DNA of 64,000 nucleotides from contig JACPFF010000015.1 in assembly GCA_016183065.1 (NCBI GenBank), positions 86,796-150,795 of the forward strand. Direction: 5' to 3'. Shown here piece after piece: positions 18,685 to 28,785 of this stretch. The DNA is from Deltaproteobacteria bacterium. Its GTDB lineage: Bacteria > UBA10199 > GCA-002796325 > JACPFF01. Under the pieces are notes generated by a model. It was not told the origin of the DNA and did not search any database. It saw only the letters and a list, made by a program, of their open reading frames with translations. The translations under genes and the position numbers were made by a program. The first letter of the stretch is position 1, and each line of letters begins with the position of its first letter.

Positions 18685-19310
18685 TAAGAGGGGATTTTGT
18701 ACAGCGTCCGATGCTCGTGGACCTTGCCGATTTCGGCGTCTAATCGGAGGAGGGCATCTTTCAGGAGTCCCAACATATCGCGGGCATATTCCGTCGTGGC
18801 ATAATTGCTCCCCTGCAGCTGCCCCTGATATTCGGTGATCAGCGCTCTCAGTTCGTCGCGGCGGATCCGGTAATGGTCCTCGATATCGCGCAGGAGCGAA
18901 GGACGCTGTTTGGCATCTTTCCAGGCATCTTCTGAAAATTGCATGAGATCGCGAAAGAGAGGGACAGCGGGGAGTGCGGCCTCACTCGAGAGGCCAGGGC
19001 GTTCCACCGTCGCACGGATCCCCTGAAACGTCTCGAGCATCGTCTGGCCCGTCCCGTTCTGCAGGAGCTTCATCTTTGCCTCGTAGAGCGACAGCGCATT
19101 GCTCAGTTCAGAGAAGGCGGCATGATCCGGTTCCAGTGCGGCAGTCCCACCGGCAACAGCGGTGGCCTTGGGCCAAAACCCTCCATCGACCATGAAGTGA
19201 TCCCCCGGCACGGCAGTCTCATGCGCGGGAGAGGCCGTGTCAGGCGCGCCAGCCGGCGGGAAGAGGAGCTGACTCCCCTTCGGCTTGCCGATCGAGGGGT
19301 CAAAGCTCAT
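18684..19310 (-). CDS. Hypothetical protein, 208 residues, helical
   Basis: Not recognised. The first 60 residues are Pro/Gly/Ala-rich and look unstructured. From about residue 65 the sequence is helical and charged, ending KVHEHRTLYKIPS. No signal peptide or membrane segment. The start overlaps the stop of the 91-residue gene by 4 bases. The stop TAA (18684-18686) falls on the boundary of the 181-bp palindromic element, so the element may have supplied the stop or trimmed the original C terminus. The Pro/Gly-rich head and helical body resemble secreted or chaperone-bound proteins, but this is only an impression. Confidence 0.6.
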   Translation of the reverse strand: MSFDPSIGKPKGSQLLFPPAGAPDTASPAHETAVPGDHFMVDGGFWPKATAVAGGTAALEPDHAAFSELSNALSLYEAKMKLLQNGTGQTMLETFQGIRATVERPGLSSEAALPAVPLFRDLMQFSEDAWKDAKQRPSLLRDIEDHYRIRRDELRALITEYQGQLQGSNYATTEYARDMLGLLKDALLRLDAEIGKVHEHRTLYKIPS

Positions 19311-19582
19311 TCGAGTCCCCCTCCCTCTGCGAGCAGTGCCGTGAGAAGGCCTTGGGCCTCCTGGAGGGCAGCCTTGAGGGCCTCCCCCTCGCCCCCGATG
19401 GCTGTTTTTCGTTCGAGGATCTCCAAGATCTTGGCCTGCGACTTAAACTGGCACAGGAGGGTCTCCGGGTCGTATGCACGGTCCTCCTCTGGTTGGGGCG
19501 CAGGCGCGGTCTCCGCTGTCGCCCCCCCATAGGGGGTATTCGACAATGGACGCCGATCGATGTGGGCGATCTCTCTTCCCAT
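19307..19582 (-). CDS. Small helical protein, 91 residues
   Basis: Not recognised. Residues 1-35 are polar and low-complexity. About 40-88 form one amphipathic helix region (LLCQFKSQAKILEILERK, then EALKAALQEAQGLLTALLAE) likely to be a coiled coil. ATG 19582 follows GAGGG by 4 bases. The sequence upstream (about 19625-19675) is AT-rich with a TATAGAT-like -10, a likely promoter for this gene and the three leftward genes behind it. Small size and overlap with the 208-residue gene would fit a chaperone-partner pair, unproven. Confidence 0.55.
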   Translation of the reverse strand: MGREIAHIDRRPLSNTPYGGATAETAPAPQPEEDRAYDPETLLCQFKSQAKILEILERKTAIGGEGEALKAALQEAQGLLTALLAEGGGLE

Positions 19583-19718
19583 ATGCCCTCAGAGAGTGAG
19601 CAAGAAAAGTGCCAAACCTGTTTGGAGGGGCAAAATTGTATCTATAGAGTATTATTGTGTTTTTTAACTATTTTTCCTGAACGAGCGATGGGCAATGAGG
19701 AGAAAATTCCCGGCAACC

Positions 19719-20327
19719 CTATGGTTTGGGGCCTCTTTTCCCCAGCGATGCCCCCACAGTTTCGAGGTGCTGACAGATCTCTCCAAGGCGGAGGGTGAGT
19801 GGATCGTGTGGCCCACGGCCCAGCGTGTTCGGATCGTGCAGGATCGTATCGAGTGCACGGAGCATACGATGCCCAAGCACAACGGCCGGCGCGGTTTCCG
19901 CAGGAGAGTGGAGATGCCGACTCTTGCGTTGACGCAAGAGCTGTGTGATGACGGGAACCAGTTTTTGCAGGGTGTCGGGGGTCTTGACGAGGTATTCATC
20001 GGCACCGCATTTGATGGCATCCGCGGCCGAAGCGGGATCGCCACTCCGCGAGAGGACCAGGATCGGCGTGCGTCCTGCAGCCATGCGGAGTTGTGGGAGT
20101 TCATCGAGGATCGGTCGCCCGCCCAGATAGAAGCTCGTCATGAAGAGGGCCGGTCGCAATCTCTGCAGGGCCTCGATGGCTTCATCGGGGGTATAGACCC
20201 GCTGTACGATGAACTCCGGATGTTCTGCGGTCATAGCGCGGCGCACCAGCTGCGCATGGTCGTCATTCTCTTCCAGATAGAGGATCCGGGGTGGCACCGG
20301 TTTTTTCCCCGCAGCGTCTCCGATCAT
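19719..20327 (-). CDS. Response-regulator receiver-like protein lacking the acceptor Asp
   Basis: 202 residues with a CheY-like fold at about 13-130. The acidic pair is present at the start ([15 protein letters not shown]), as are the Ser/Thr position ([10 protein letters not shown]) and the conserved Lys (EYLVKTPD). Where the phosphoacceptor Asp is expected (normally LxDxxLP) the sequence reads [11 protein letters not shown], so Asp is replaced by Ser. It is therefore a pseudo-receiver, probably a phosphorylation-independent interaction domain. The C-terminal 70 residues have no recognised output domain. The start overlaps the metK stop by 4 bases. Confidence 0.75.
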   Translation of the reverse strand: MIGDAAGKKPVPPRILYLEENDDHAQLVRRAMTAEHPEFIVQRVYTPDEAIEALQRLRPALFMTSFYLGGRPILDELPQLRMAAGRTPILVLSRSGDPASAADAIKCGADEYLVKTPDTLQKLVPVITQLLRQRKSRHLHSPAETAPAVVLGHRMLRALDTILHDPNTLGRGPHDPLTLRLGEICQHLETVGASLGKRGPKP

Positions 20328-21496
20328 GCCAGATTTAAGAGATGCCGGAGGGGATCGACCCGATCAAGCCGTTCCCAGGTAAAGGACGGTTCATTCCGTC
20401 CGAAATGGCCATACGCCGCAGTCTTTTTGTAGATTGGACGTCGCAGATCAAGCTGCTCAATAATCGTCCGCGGCTTGAGGGGAAAGATCTCCCGAATGGC
20501 GGTCTCAATGGCCTCCGGATCGACCTGATGCGTGCCAAAGGTGTTGATCAACAATGAGACCGGGTCTGGATATCCAATGGCATAGGCAATCTGCACCTCG
20601 CATCGCCGGGCTGCGCCACTGGCCACGACATTTTTTGCCACGTATCGTGCCATGTAGGAGGCGGAGCGATCGACCTTGGTCGGATCCTTGCCGGAAAATG
20701 CACCGCCACCATGACTCCCCATCCCACCATAGGTATCGGCGATGATTTTCCGGCCGGTCAGGCCGCAATCGGCATGGGGGCCGCCCAACACAAAGCGCCC
20801 CGTGGGATTGATCAAAAATCGGGTCTCTGTGCTGAGCATGTCCTCTGGCAGGACCAGCCGGATCACGTGACGAATGACATCGTCTTGCAGGGTATCGTGC
20901 GAGACCTCCGGGGTGTGCTGGGTCGAAATGACGACCGTATCGATCTGCGCGGGGGCACCATTCTCGTAGCGGACCGTGACCTGCGACTTTCCGTCGGGCC
21001 GCAGATAGGGAAGCGTCTTTGCCTTGCGGACCTCCGCCAACTGGCGGGTCAGCTGATGGGCGAAGAGAATCGGCAATGGCATCAATTCCGCGGATTCATC
21101 GGTCGCATATCCGAACATCAGGCCCTGATCTCCCGCGCCCTGTTCGGAAAAGAGGCCGGTTCCTTCATCGACCCCTTGCGCAATATCCGGGGATTGTCGA
21201 TCGATCGAGGTCATGACGGCACAGGTCTCCCAATCAAACCCCATCGAGTGGTGGTTGTAACCGATCTCCTTGATGGTCTCGCGGACAATGTCGGGATAGT
21301 GGACCTGGGCGGTGGTGCTGATCTCTCCGGCAATCATGGCAAGGCCGGTGGTGACGAGCGTTTCACACCCCACGCGGGAAGTCCGATCCTGTGCCAGCAG
21401 GGCATCGAGTATGGCATCGGAGATCTGGTCCGCGACTTTATCGGGATGCCCCTCGGTTACGGATTCTGACGTAAAAAGATATCGGCGTTTGTTCAC
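20324..21496 (-). CDS. metK: S-adenosylmethionine synthetase
   Basis: Makes SAM from methionine and ATP. The 390-residue protein starts [31 protein letters not shown], the ATP-site signature. [12 protein letters not shown] and [17 protein letters not shown] follow, both diagnostic. A 134-bp gap upstream holds a sigma-70-like promoter with a leader of about 70 bases. I looked for SAM riboswitch signatures in that leader and found none I could defend. The downstream pseudo-receiver is translationally coupled. Confidence 0.98.
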   Translation of the reverse strand: MNKRRYLFTSESVTEGHPDKVADQISDAILDALLAQDRTSRVGCETLVTTGLAMIAGEISTTAQVHYPDIVRETIKEIGYNHHSMGFDWETCAVMTSIDRQSPDIAQGVDEGTGLFSEQGAGDQGLMFGYATDESAELMPLPILFAHQLTRQLAEVRKAKTLPYLRPDGKSQVTVRYENGAPAQIDTVVISTQHTPEVSHDTLQDDVIRHVIRLVLPEDMLSTETRFLINPTGRFVLGGPHADCGLTGRKIIADTYGGMGSHGGGAFSGKDPTKVDRSASYMARYVAKNVVASGAARRCEVQIAYAIGYPDPVSLLINTFGTHQVDPEAIETAIREIFPLKPRTIIEQLDLRRPIYKKTAAYGHFGRNEPSFTWERLDRVDPLRHLLNLA

Positions 21497-21570
21497 GTGT
21501 GTGTACCCCTTTCACAGAGTTGACGTCATCCCCGGACACGGTGCTGACGAGCGTGCATGGAATTTCCGCA

Positions 21571-21600
21571 TCCATAGGGAGAATGGCGTCCATTTGTCAA
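21571..21600 (-). promoter_or_regulatory. Promoter of metK
   Basis: Minus strand: TTGACA (21595-21600), 18-bp spacer, TATGGA (21571-21576), leaving an untranslated leader of about 70 bases. GAAAGGGG lies about a dozen bases before the ATG and may serve as SD. Confidence 0.55.
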
Positions 21601-21630
21601 GGTGTGCGGAGAATCACGCTCTTGCCACTA

Positions 21631-23367
21631 TCACAGGAGGTGTGCGACTTCGGCCCGGACGAGGGCCTCGACGGCATCGGCCGTGTCGGCCTGCAGGGCC
21701 GAGGCTGCCAGTGTCTTGGCATTGCGAAATTCCAGGGCGCGCAGGAGGCGCCGGACACGCGGAATCGTGATGGAGTTCATGCTCAGCGTGTCAATGTCGA
21801 GTCCGAGCAGCAGCGGAATCGCCATGGGGTCTCCGGCCATTTCTCCGCAACAGGTCACCGGAATGCGATGTCGCTGTGCGGCGAGTGTGGTCCGATGGAT
21901 CATGCGGAGTACGGCCGGGTGGAGCGGACGTGACAGGAAGGCCACATGTTCATTAGCACGATCGACGGCGAGGGTATATTGGGTCAGGTCGTTGGTCCCG
22001 ATGCTGAAAAAATCGACCAGCGACGCCAATTGATCCCCGAGCATGACTGCCGCGGGGATTTCGATCATGATCCCGATGGGAACCTCCGGATCGAACGGTA
22101 CCTCCTGCCGTCGCAGCGTTTCCTGCACCTGCGCAATCAGTTGGAACGTCTGACGCACCTCCTCCACACTGCTGATAAACGGCAGGAGAATCCGCAGGGG
22201 GCCATGGATGCTGGCGCGATAGAGGGCGCGCAGTTGGGTGGCAAAGAGGTCGGGATTGTGGAGGCAAAACCGGATGGCCCGGAGGCCCAGCGCGGGATTG
22301 GTGTGGGCCGCCTGATCGCCAAAGCCGCTGATGTTGTCTCCGCCGATGTCGAGCGTGCGGATGGTCACCGGGCGGGGGGCCATGTGGCGGAGCGTCTCCC
22401 GATATTGCAGGAACTGTTCCTCTTCGGTGGGGAGCGCAGGCCGGTTCAGAAAAAGATATTCGGTCCGGAACATCCCGATCTGCTCGGCCCCATGTTCCAG
22501 GGCCGCGGGGACCTCATCGAGCAGCTCGATATTGGCCCCGAGCGCCATGGTATGTCCGTCGACTGTGGTCGCGGGGAGAGCGCGCTCCTTGAGCAGATCA
22601 CGCAGGGACTCCCGCTGGCGCGTGCGGCGATTGCGATACGTGGCGACCTCGGTCGGCGAGGGATCGAGGATCACCTCTCGGGCGTCGGCATCGAGAATGA
22701 CGGTGCCTCCCTCCGTGATCTGCTCGAAGAGATCGCCGATCCCCAACAACGCTGGAATTTCCAGTGAACGCGCAATAATGGCCGTATGCGACGTCTGTCC
22801 GCCCTGGGCCGTCAGCATCCCCTTGGTCGTCCGGCGGGGGACGGCCGCCACTTCCGCCGGAGTCAGATCTCGGGCGACGAGAATCGTCGAGGCATAGGGC
22901 ATTTTGGTGAGCGTCCGCTCGGGGGTCCCGAGCAGATTCCACATGAGACGCTGGCCGATCTGTTCAATGTCTTCCCGTCGCTGCCGGAGGTAATCGTGAT
23001 GCATTCCCCCGAAAGTCCCCATCAGGCTGTCGAGTGTTTTGGCCAGCGCCCACTCGGCGTTGATGGCCTGCTGCGTCATCGTCGTCATCGTTTGTGTCAC
23101 CAACAACTCGTCTTTCAGGATCAGGATATGGGCTTCAATGATCTCGCCCTGTTCGCGCTGATGAAAAAGGGAGAGGCGCGCCCGGGCCTCGGTGAGCTGG
23201 GCAATGCTCTGTTCCACGGCGCGCTGAAATCGCTCGATTTCGGCCTTGCATTGTTGATCGGTGATCCAGTAGCTCGGCCGGTCCGCGATGAACGGGTTCA
23301 TCACATGGGCCCGACCGATCGCAATCCCCGGGGAGGCCCCGGCATGCGTCAGGCAATGGCGCGCCAT
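21631..23367 (-). CDS. ptsI: PTS enzyme I (phosphoenolpyruvate-protein phosphotransferase)
   Basis: Autophosphorylates from PEP and passes the phosphate to HPr. The active-site His is in GGQTSHTAIIARSLEIPALLG (near residue 200). The PEP-binding segments FRTEYLFLNRPALPTEEEQ and IGMIEIPAAVMLGDQLA and the Cys region PVTCCGEMAGDP are present. 578 residues is standard for EI and lacks the GAF domain of nitrogen-type EI (PtsP). Start and HPr stop overlap by one base. The operon order HPr-EI behind EIIA-Man and HprK, without a sugar EIIBC, points to a regulatory role. Confidence 0.96.
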   Translation of the reverse strand: MARHCLTHAGASPGIAIGRAHVMNPFIADRPSYWITDQQCKAEIERFQRAVEQSIAQLTEARARLSLFHQREQGEIIEAHILILKDELLVTQTMTTMTQQAINAEWALAKTLDSLMGTFGGMHHDYLRQRREDIEQIGQRLMWNLLGTPERTLTKMPYASTILVARDLTPAEVAAVPRRTTKGMLTAQGGQTSHTAIIARSLEIPALLGIGDLFEQITEGGTVILDADAREVILDPSPTEVATYRNRRTRQRESLRDLLKERALPATTVDGHTMALGANIELLDEVPAALEHGAEQIGMFRTEYLFLNRPALPTEEEQFLQYRETLRHMAPRPVTIRTLDIGGDNISGFGDQAAHTNPALGLRAIRFCLHNPDLFATQLRALYRASIHGPLRILLPFISSVEEVRQTFQLIAQVQETLRRQEVPFDPEVPIGIMIEIPAAVMLGDQLASLVDFFSIGTNDLTQYTLAVDRANEHVAFLSRPLHPAVLRMIHRTTLAAQRHRIPVTCCGEMAGDPMAIPLLLGLDIDTLSMNSITIPRVRRLLRALEFRNAKTLAASALQADTADAVEALVRAEVAHLL

Positions 23368-23642
23368 TATTCCTCCCCGAAGCGCTGTTGCACCAAGTGA
23401 CAGAGGGTATGGACCGCTTCCTGGGCATCGGTCCCTTCGGCATGAATCGTAATGGCGGTCCCTTTGGCCGCGGCCAGCATGAGGACGCCCATGATGCTCT
23501 TGCCATTGACAGAGACCGTCCCCTTTTGCACAGAGACCGTGCAGCGGAACCGGTTCGCCATTTTGACAAAATTGGCTGCCGCCCGTGCGTGCAGTCCGAG
23601 CGTGTTCGTGATCGTCACGGCTTGTCGATGCCGCTCATTCAT
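23367..23642 (-). CDS. ptsH: Phosphocarrier protein HPr
   Basis: 91 residues from ATG 23642 (MNERHRQAVTITN); the frame is open 30 codons upstream, but that part lies inside the EIIA gene. His15-type site: NTLGLHARAAANFVK. Ser46-type regulatory site: VNGKSIMGVLMLAA, the target of HprK, which is encoded two genes upstream. So HPr can receive phosphate from EI on His and from HprK on Ser. The start overlaps the EIIA stop by 8 bases. Confidence 0.95.
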   Translation of the reverse strand: MNERHRQAVTITNTLGLHARAAANFVKMANRFRCTVSVQKGTVSVNGKSIMGVLMLAAAKGTAITIHAEGTDAQEAVHTLCHLVQQRFGEE

Positions 23643-24057
23643 CGAGTTTTCCCTGCAAGACATTGCTGGCATTGACAATATTTTTTTGGCCATAGATCTG
23701 GAGAAAGGGGATGATTTTTTCAAAAGGCTCACGTTGGAGGCCTCCCGCCAGCTTGATCAACATGGGGAGGTTCACGCCGCTGATGACCTCGAGTAATTTG
23801 GGCTGCAGAAAGGAGAGACAGAGATTCGACGGCGTGCCACCAAACATATCGGTCAGGAGGACAACGCCATGTCCCAGATCGACTTCGCGAATGGCCGACG
23901 CAATCTGCTGCCGATTCAATTCGACGGGCGCGCTGGAATCGATAGCGACCCCCACGACATGGGAAATATCCCCGAGGATCGACCGGGCGGCCTGCACCAT
24001 GGCCGGGGCAAAATTGCCGTGACCGACCACAACAACACCGATACATGGTTGTGTCAT
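23635..24057 (-). CDS. PTS EIIA component, mannose family
   Basis: 140 residues with the EIIA-Man fold. It starts MTQPCIGVVVVGHGNFAPAMV with the phosphorylatable His near residue 13, followed by LGDISHVVGVAID and VVLLTDMFGGTPSNL. No EIIB, EIIC or EIID is nearby, so it is probably a regulatory acceptor and not part of a transporter. It overlaps hprK by 4 bases (ATGA) and ptsH by 8 bases. Confidence 0.92.
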   Translation of the reverse strand: MTQPCIGVVVVGHGNFAPAMVQAARSILGDISHVVGVAIDSSAPVELNRQQIASAIREVDLGHGVVLLTDMFGGTPSNLCLSFLQPKLLEVISGVNLPMLIKLAGGLQREPFEKIIPFLQIYGQKNIVNASNVLQGKLDE

Positions 24058-25022
24058 TCGAGCATCTCCCAGACGGACTGCTGCGCGTCATGTTGGGCCA
24101 CAATTTCCTGGTTCAGCCGCTCCTGGAATTCGCGGGCCGAGTAGTGGCCGCCGAGTTTGAGTAACTGGTTCCGGGCCGCCACCTCAATAATCGTCGTGAT
24201 ATTGCGTCCCGGACGGACGGGGATCTGGATATACGGCACATGGACATCGAGGACGGTATATTTTTGATCATCCACCCCCAGCCGATCATATTCAATCCGC
24301 GGATCCCATTCCATCAGTTCGACCACGACTTCAATCAACTTCCGGTCCCGGATGGCGGCAATCCCGAAAAGATCCTTGATGTTGATAATCCCCAATCCCC
24401 GGATTTCCATGTGGTATTTGATGATTTCCGATCCCGTGCCATACAATTGCGCCGGGGGACGTTTCTTGATGTTGACGATGTCGTCTGCAACCAAGCGATG
24501 GCCGCGAAGGATGAGATCGAGGGCGCATTCGCTCTTCCCAATCCCGCTTTTTCCGATGATCAAAATACCGACGCCGAACACGTCGAGGAGGACGCCATGA
24601 ATACACGTGGACGCTGTCAGATGATCTTCAAGAAATCGGGAGACGCGATTGATAAAGGTGGAAGTCAAGAGATGCGTGCAAAAGAGCGGGATATTATTTT
24701 TTTCGCACTCTTGCTCCAGTGGCACCGGCGGTTCCAGATTGGAGGTGACGACAAACCCCGCGATATCAATCTGGCAGATGGCGGTAATAATGGTGCGACG
24801 ATCCGTGGCCGAGAGGCGGCTGAGATAGCCGATCTCGCTTTGTCCCAAGACCTGCAACCGGCCCGTGTGAATCCCGGAGGTGTCGCCCGTAAGCGCCAGA
24901 CCGGGCTTTTGAATCCTCGGGATGGTGATTTTCTTGCTTAAGCCCCGTTCACCGGCAATGAGTCGGAGGTGGAGTTGGTGTTCCTGATTTTTCGCCAACT
25001 GGATGATCGGAATGGCCAGCAT
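24054..25022 (-). CDS. hprK: HPr kinase/phosphorylase
   Basis: Phosphorylates and dephosphorylates HPr on its Ser. 322 residues from ATG 25022 (MLAIPIIQLAKNQEHQLHLRL); the frame is open upstream only because it crosses hpf out of frame. The C-terminal kinase half has the P-loop GVGILIIGKSGIGKSECALDL near residue 150, RLVADD after it and the HprK signature EIRGLGIINI. The gene follows hpf and precedes EIIA, an order common in Gram-negative bacteria that retain HprK. Confidence 0.95.
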   Translation of the reverse strand: MLAIPIIQLAKNQEHQLHLRLIAGERGLSKKITIPRIQKPGLALTGDTSGIHTGRLQVLGQSEIGYLSRLSATDRRTIITAICQIDIAGFVVTSNLEPPVPLEQECEKNNIPLFCTHLLTSTFINRVSRFLEDHLTASTCIHGVLLDVFGVGILIIGKSGIGKSECALDLILRGHRLVADDIVNIKKRPPAQLYGTGSEIIKYHMEIRGLGIINIKDLFGIAAIRDRKLIEVVVELMEWDPRIEYDRLGVDDQKYTVLDVHVPYIQIPVRPGRNITTIIEVAARNQLLKLGGHYSAREFQERLNQEIVAQHDAQQSVWEMLE

Positions 25023-25071
25023 GCGACCGCTTCTAGCCCACTCTGGAGGTGGGATGCAACTCCCGAATATG

Positions 25072-25389
25072 CTACACAGTCGAGGAGGTGGCCGTGTGCC
25101 CCTTGTGATGGGTCTGCCGTTCTTTTTTCCGCCGCAGCTGTGCCTCCAAACGATGGAAGGCGAGGTCAATGGAGGCGTACATGTCCGGTGAATTCGCGTG
25201 GCTGACAAAATGCTCACCGTGGTCCACAAAGGTGATTTCCGCAAAGTGGTCGAGGTGCTCCACGCGGAGGACAATATGGGCGGACTCCGGTTTGAATGAG
25301 TATTTTTGGAGACGATCGAGTTTTTCTTTGGTGTGCGTCTTTAAGCCATCCGTGGACTCGATATTTCGGAATGTAAAGGTTGGTTGCAT
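25072..25389 (-). CDS. hpf: Ribosome hibernation promoting factor, short form
   Basis: 105 residues of the HPF/RaiA family, which bind the 30S decoding region and inactivate ribosomes in stationary phase. Family features: FTFRNIESTDGLKTHTKEKLDRL at the start, HIVLRVEHLDHFAEITF, and NSPDMYASIDLAFHRLEAQLRRKKER. It lacks the long C-terminal dimerisation domain, so it is a short form. It starts 10 bases after the rpoN stop, the classic rpoN-hpf arrangement. Confidence 0.93.
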   Translation of the reverse strand: MQPTFTFRNIESTDGLKTHTKEKLDRLQKYSFKPESAHIVLRVEHLDHFAEITFVDHGEHFVSHANSPDMYASIDLAFHRLEAQLRRKKERQTHHKGHTATSSTV

Positions 25390-25398
25390 ATTCTTCCC

Positions 25399-26862
25399 CT
25401 AATCTTCCATGCGGCGGCGTTGTGACGAGGGTGGGATGGTCAGGTTTTCTCGGTATTTTGCCACCGTCCGCCGTGCAATCATGATCTGCTCTCCTTGCAA
25501 GATTTTGGCGATCGCCTGGTCGCTCAACGGGTGACGGGGATCCTCGGCATGAATAAGTTTCTCGATGCGACTTCGGACCGCTTCCGCGGCCATATCGCCG
25601 CCCTCGGTTTTTTGGACGGCACTATTAAAGAAAAACTTCAGTTCGAAAATGCCGCGGGGCGTGTGGAGATATTTGTTCGTGGTAACGCGGCTGACGGTTG
25701 ATTCATGCATGCCAATATCCTCGGCCACATCGCGGAGAATCATGGGACGGAGCACAGCAATGCCGCGGTCGAGAAAATCGCGCTGGAATTTCACGATACT
25801 CTGGGCCACCTTGTACAAGGTGCGTTGCCGTTGGTGGATGCTCTTGATCAACCAGAGGGCCGAGCGGAGCTTGTTGTGCAAGTATTCGCGCTCTTCGCTC
25901 TTGATCGCGGACTCTTTATTGAGTGCCTGGCGATAAAACTGGCTGATCTGCAACTTGGGGAGTCCATCTTCATTGAGAAAGATTTCATACTGGTCGCCCA
26001 GTTTGACGACGTAGACATCGGGGATGATGTATTGGGCGGTCTCTCCGGCATACGGGCGACCCGGTTTTGGTTCCATATGATGGATGATTTCGACCAATTC
26101 CCGGGCGCGCTCATAGGGAACTTTCAGCTTCTTTGCGATCGGGGTGTAGTGGTGGCGTTCCAGCTCATGCATGTGATTGTCGATAATGGCATGGAGCAGT
26201 GCGGCATCCCCAGCGGGATACTGCCGGGCCTGGATGTGGAGGCATTCTTGCAGATTCCGCGCCGCCACGCCCGGCGGATCAAAGCGTTGGATTTTGTGGA
26301 GGACCGTCACAATGTCGTCGACCGCCACGGTACATTCGACGGCGATCTCGTCGACGGAGGCCGCAAGATAGCCATCGTCACTCACATTGCCGATGATTTC
26401 TTCCCCGATCAGGCATTCCTTGGGCGTGAAATTCGAGAGATGCAGCTGCCACAAGAGGTGATCCTGGAGTGATTCCGTGGAGGTGACGAGGTTCTCGTAG
26501 GTCGGCCCCTCTTCGGCGAGCGGCGGCGGTTGCCCCGCCGGGTAGGGACTGTTGTAGATGCCGATATAGGTCTCCCAATCGAAGTCATTCGGTTCCTTCA
26601 GTTCCCCTTCCTTGGAACCGACTTCCTCGACCTGCTCTTCCGGCGCGGCGTCCTGAGTCTCTCCCTCCGGCTGTTCAGGGCCTGCCGCCTCGCCATCGCC
26701 TTCAGTCTGTTCTTCCAGTGCCGGATTTTCTGTCAATTCCTGTTGGACGAGATTTTGGAGTTCCAGGCGCGACAGTTGCAACAACTTGATCGCCTGCTGC
26801 AGCTGCGGGGTAATCACGAGCTGCTGGGCCAATCTCAGGTGTTGTTTGATCTCAAGTGCCAT
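25399..26862 (-). CDS. rpoN: RNA polymerase sigma-54 factor
   Basis: 487 residues. Region I is Gln/Leu-rich (LAQQLVITPQLQQAIKLLQLSRLELQNLVQQEL). An acidic linker follows (about 55-95). The core-binding domain holds DPPGVAARNLQECL. The HTH is MHESTVSRVTTNKYLHTPRGIFELKFFF, and the RpoN box ARRTVAKYRE is near the end. It heads the leftward rpoN-hpf-hprK-EIIA-HPr-EI block. A short leader contains AGGTGAG as SD. Confidence 0.97.
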   Translation of the reverse strand: MALEIKQHLRLAQQLVITPQLQQAIKLLQLSRLELQNLVQQELTENPALEEQTEGDGEAAGPEQPEGETQDAAPEEQVEEVGSKEGELKEPNDFDWETYIGIYNSPYPAGQPPPLAEEGPTYENLVTSTESLQDHLLWQLHLSNFTPKECLIGEEIIGNVSDDGYLAASVDEIAVECTVAVDDIVTVLHKIQRFDPPGVAARNLQECLHIQARQYPAGDAALLHAIIDNHMHELERHHYTPIAKKLKVPYERARELVEIIHHMEPKPGRPYAGETAQYIIPDVYVVKLGDQYEIFLNEDGLPKLQISQFYRQALNKESAIKSEEREYLHNKLRSALWLIKSIHQRQRTLYKVAQSIVKFQRDFLDRGIAVLRPMILRDVAEDIGMHESTVSRVTTNKYLHTPRGIFELKFFFNSAVQKTEGGDMAAEAVRSRIEKLIHAEDPRHPLSDQAIAKILQGEQIMIARRTVAKYRENLTIPPSSQRRRMED

Positions 26863-26878
26863 GGAGTCTCACCTGGTA

Positions 26879-26908
26879 ATGATACGGAGGGCCCTGGGGA
26901 TTTGTCAA
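26879..26908 (-). promoter_or_regulatory. Promoter of the rpoN-PTS operon
   Basis: Minus strand: TTGACA (26903-26908), 18-bp spacer, TATCAT (26879-26884), 16 bases to the rpoN ATG. The predicted leader of about 9 bases contains AGGTGAG. Confidence 0.55.
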
Positions 26909-26949
26909 GAAAAGGCGGAGATCGGTGCCGGGGGTGAGAACCGGAAAAA

Positions 26950-28691
<1,742 letters not shown>

Positions 28692-28785
28692 GCGATCAGC
28701 ACGTTTTTTTTGCTGTCGGTTGTACGCGTCCTGTATGTTATGGTAGGATCCATTCCCTCATTGTGACACTGAACGAGGAGTCGGC

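Noticed and set aside
21497-21630. SAM riboswitch before metK
   Set aside because: The 70-base leader has no SAM-I, SAM-II or SAH type core that I can recognise; a plain promoter with a leader is sufficient.
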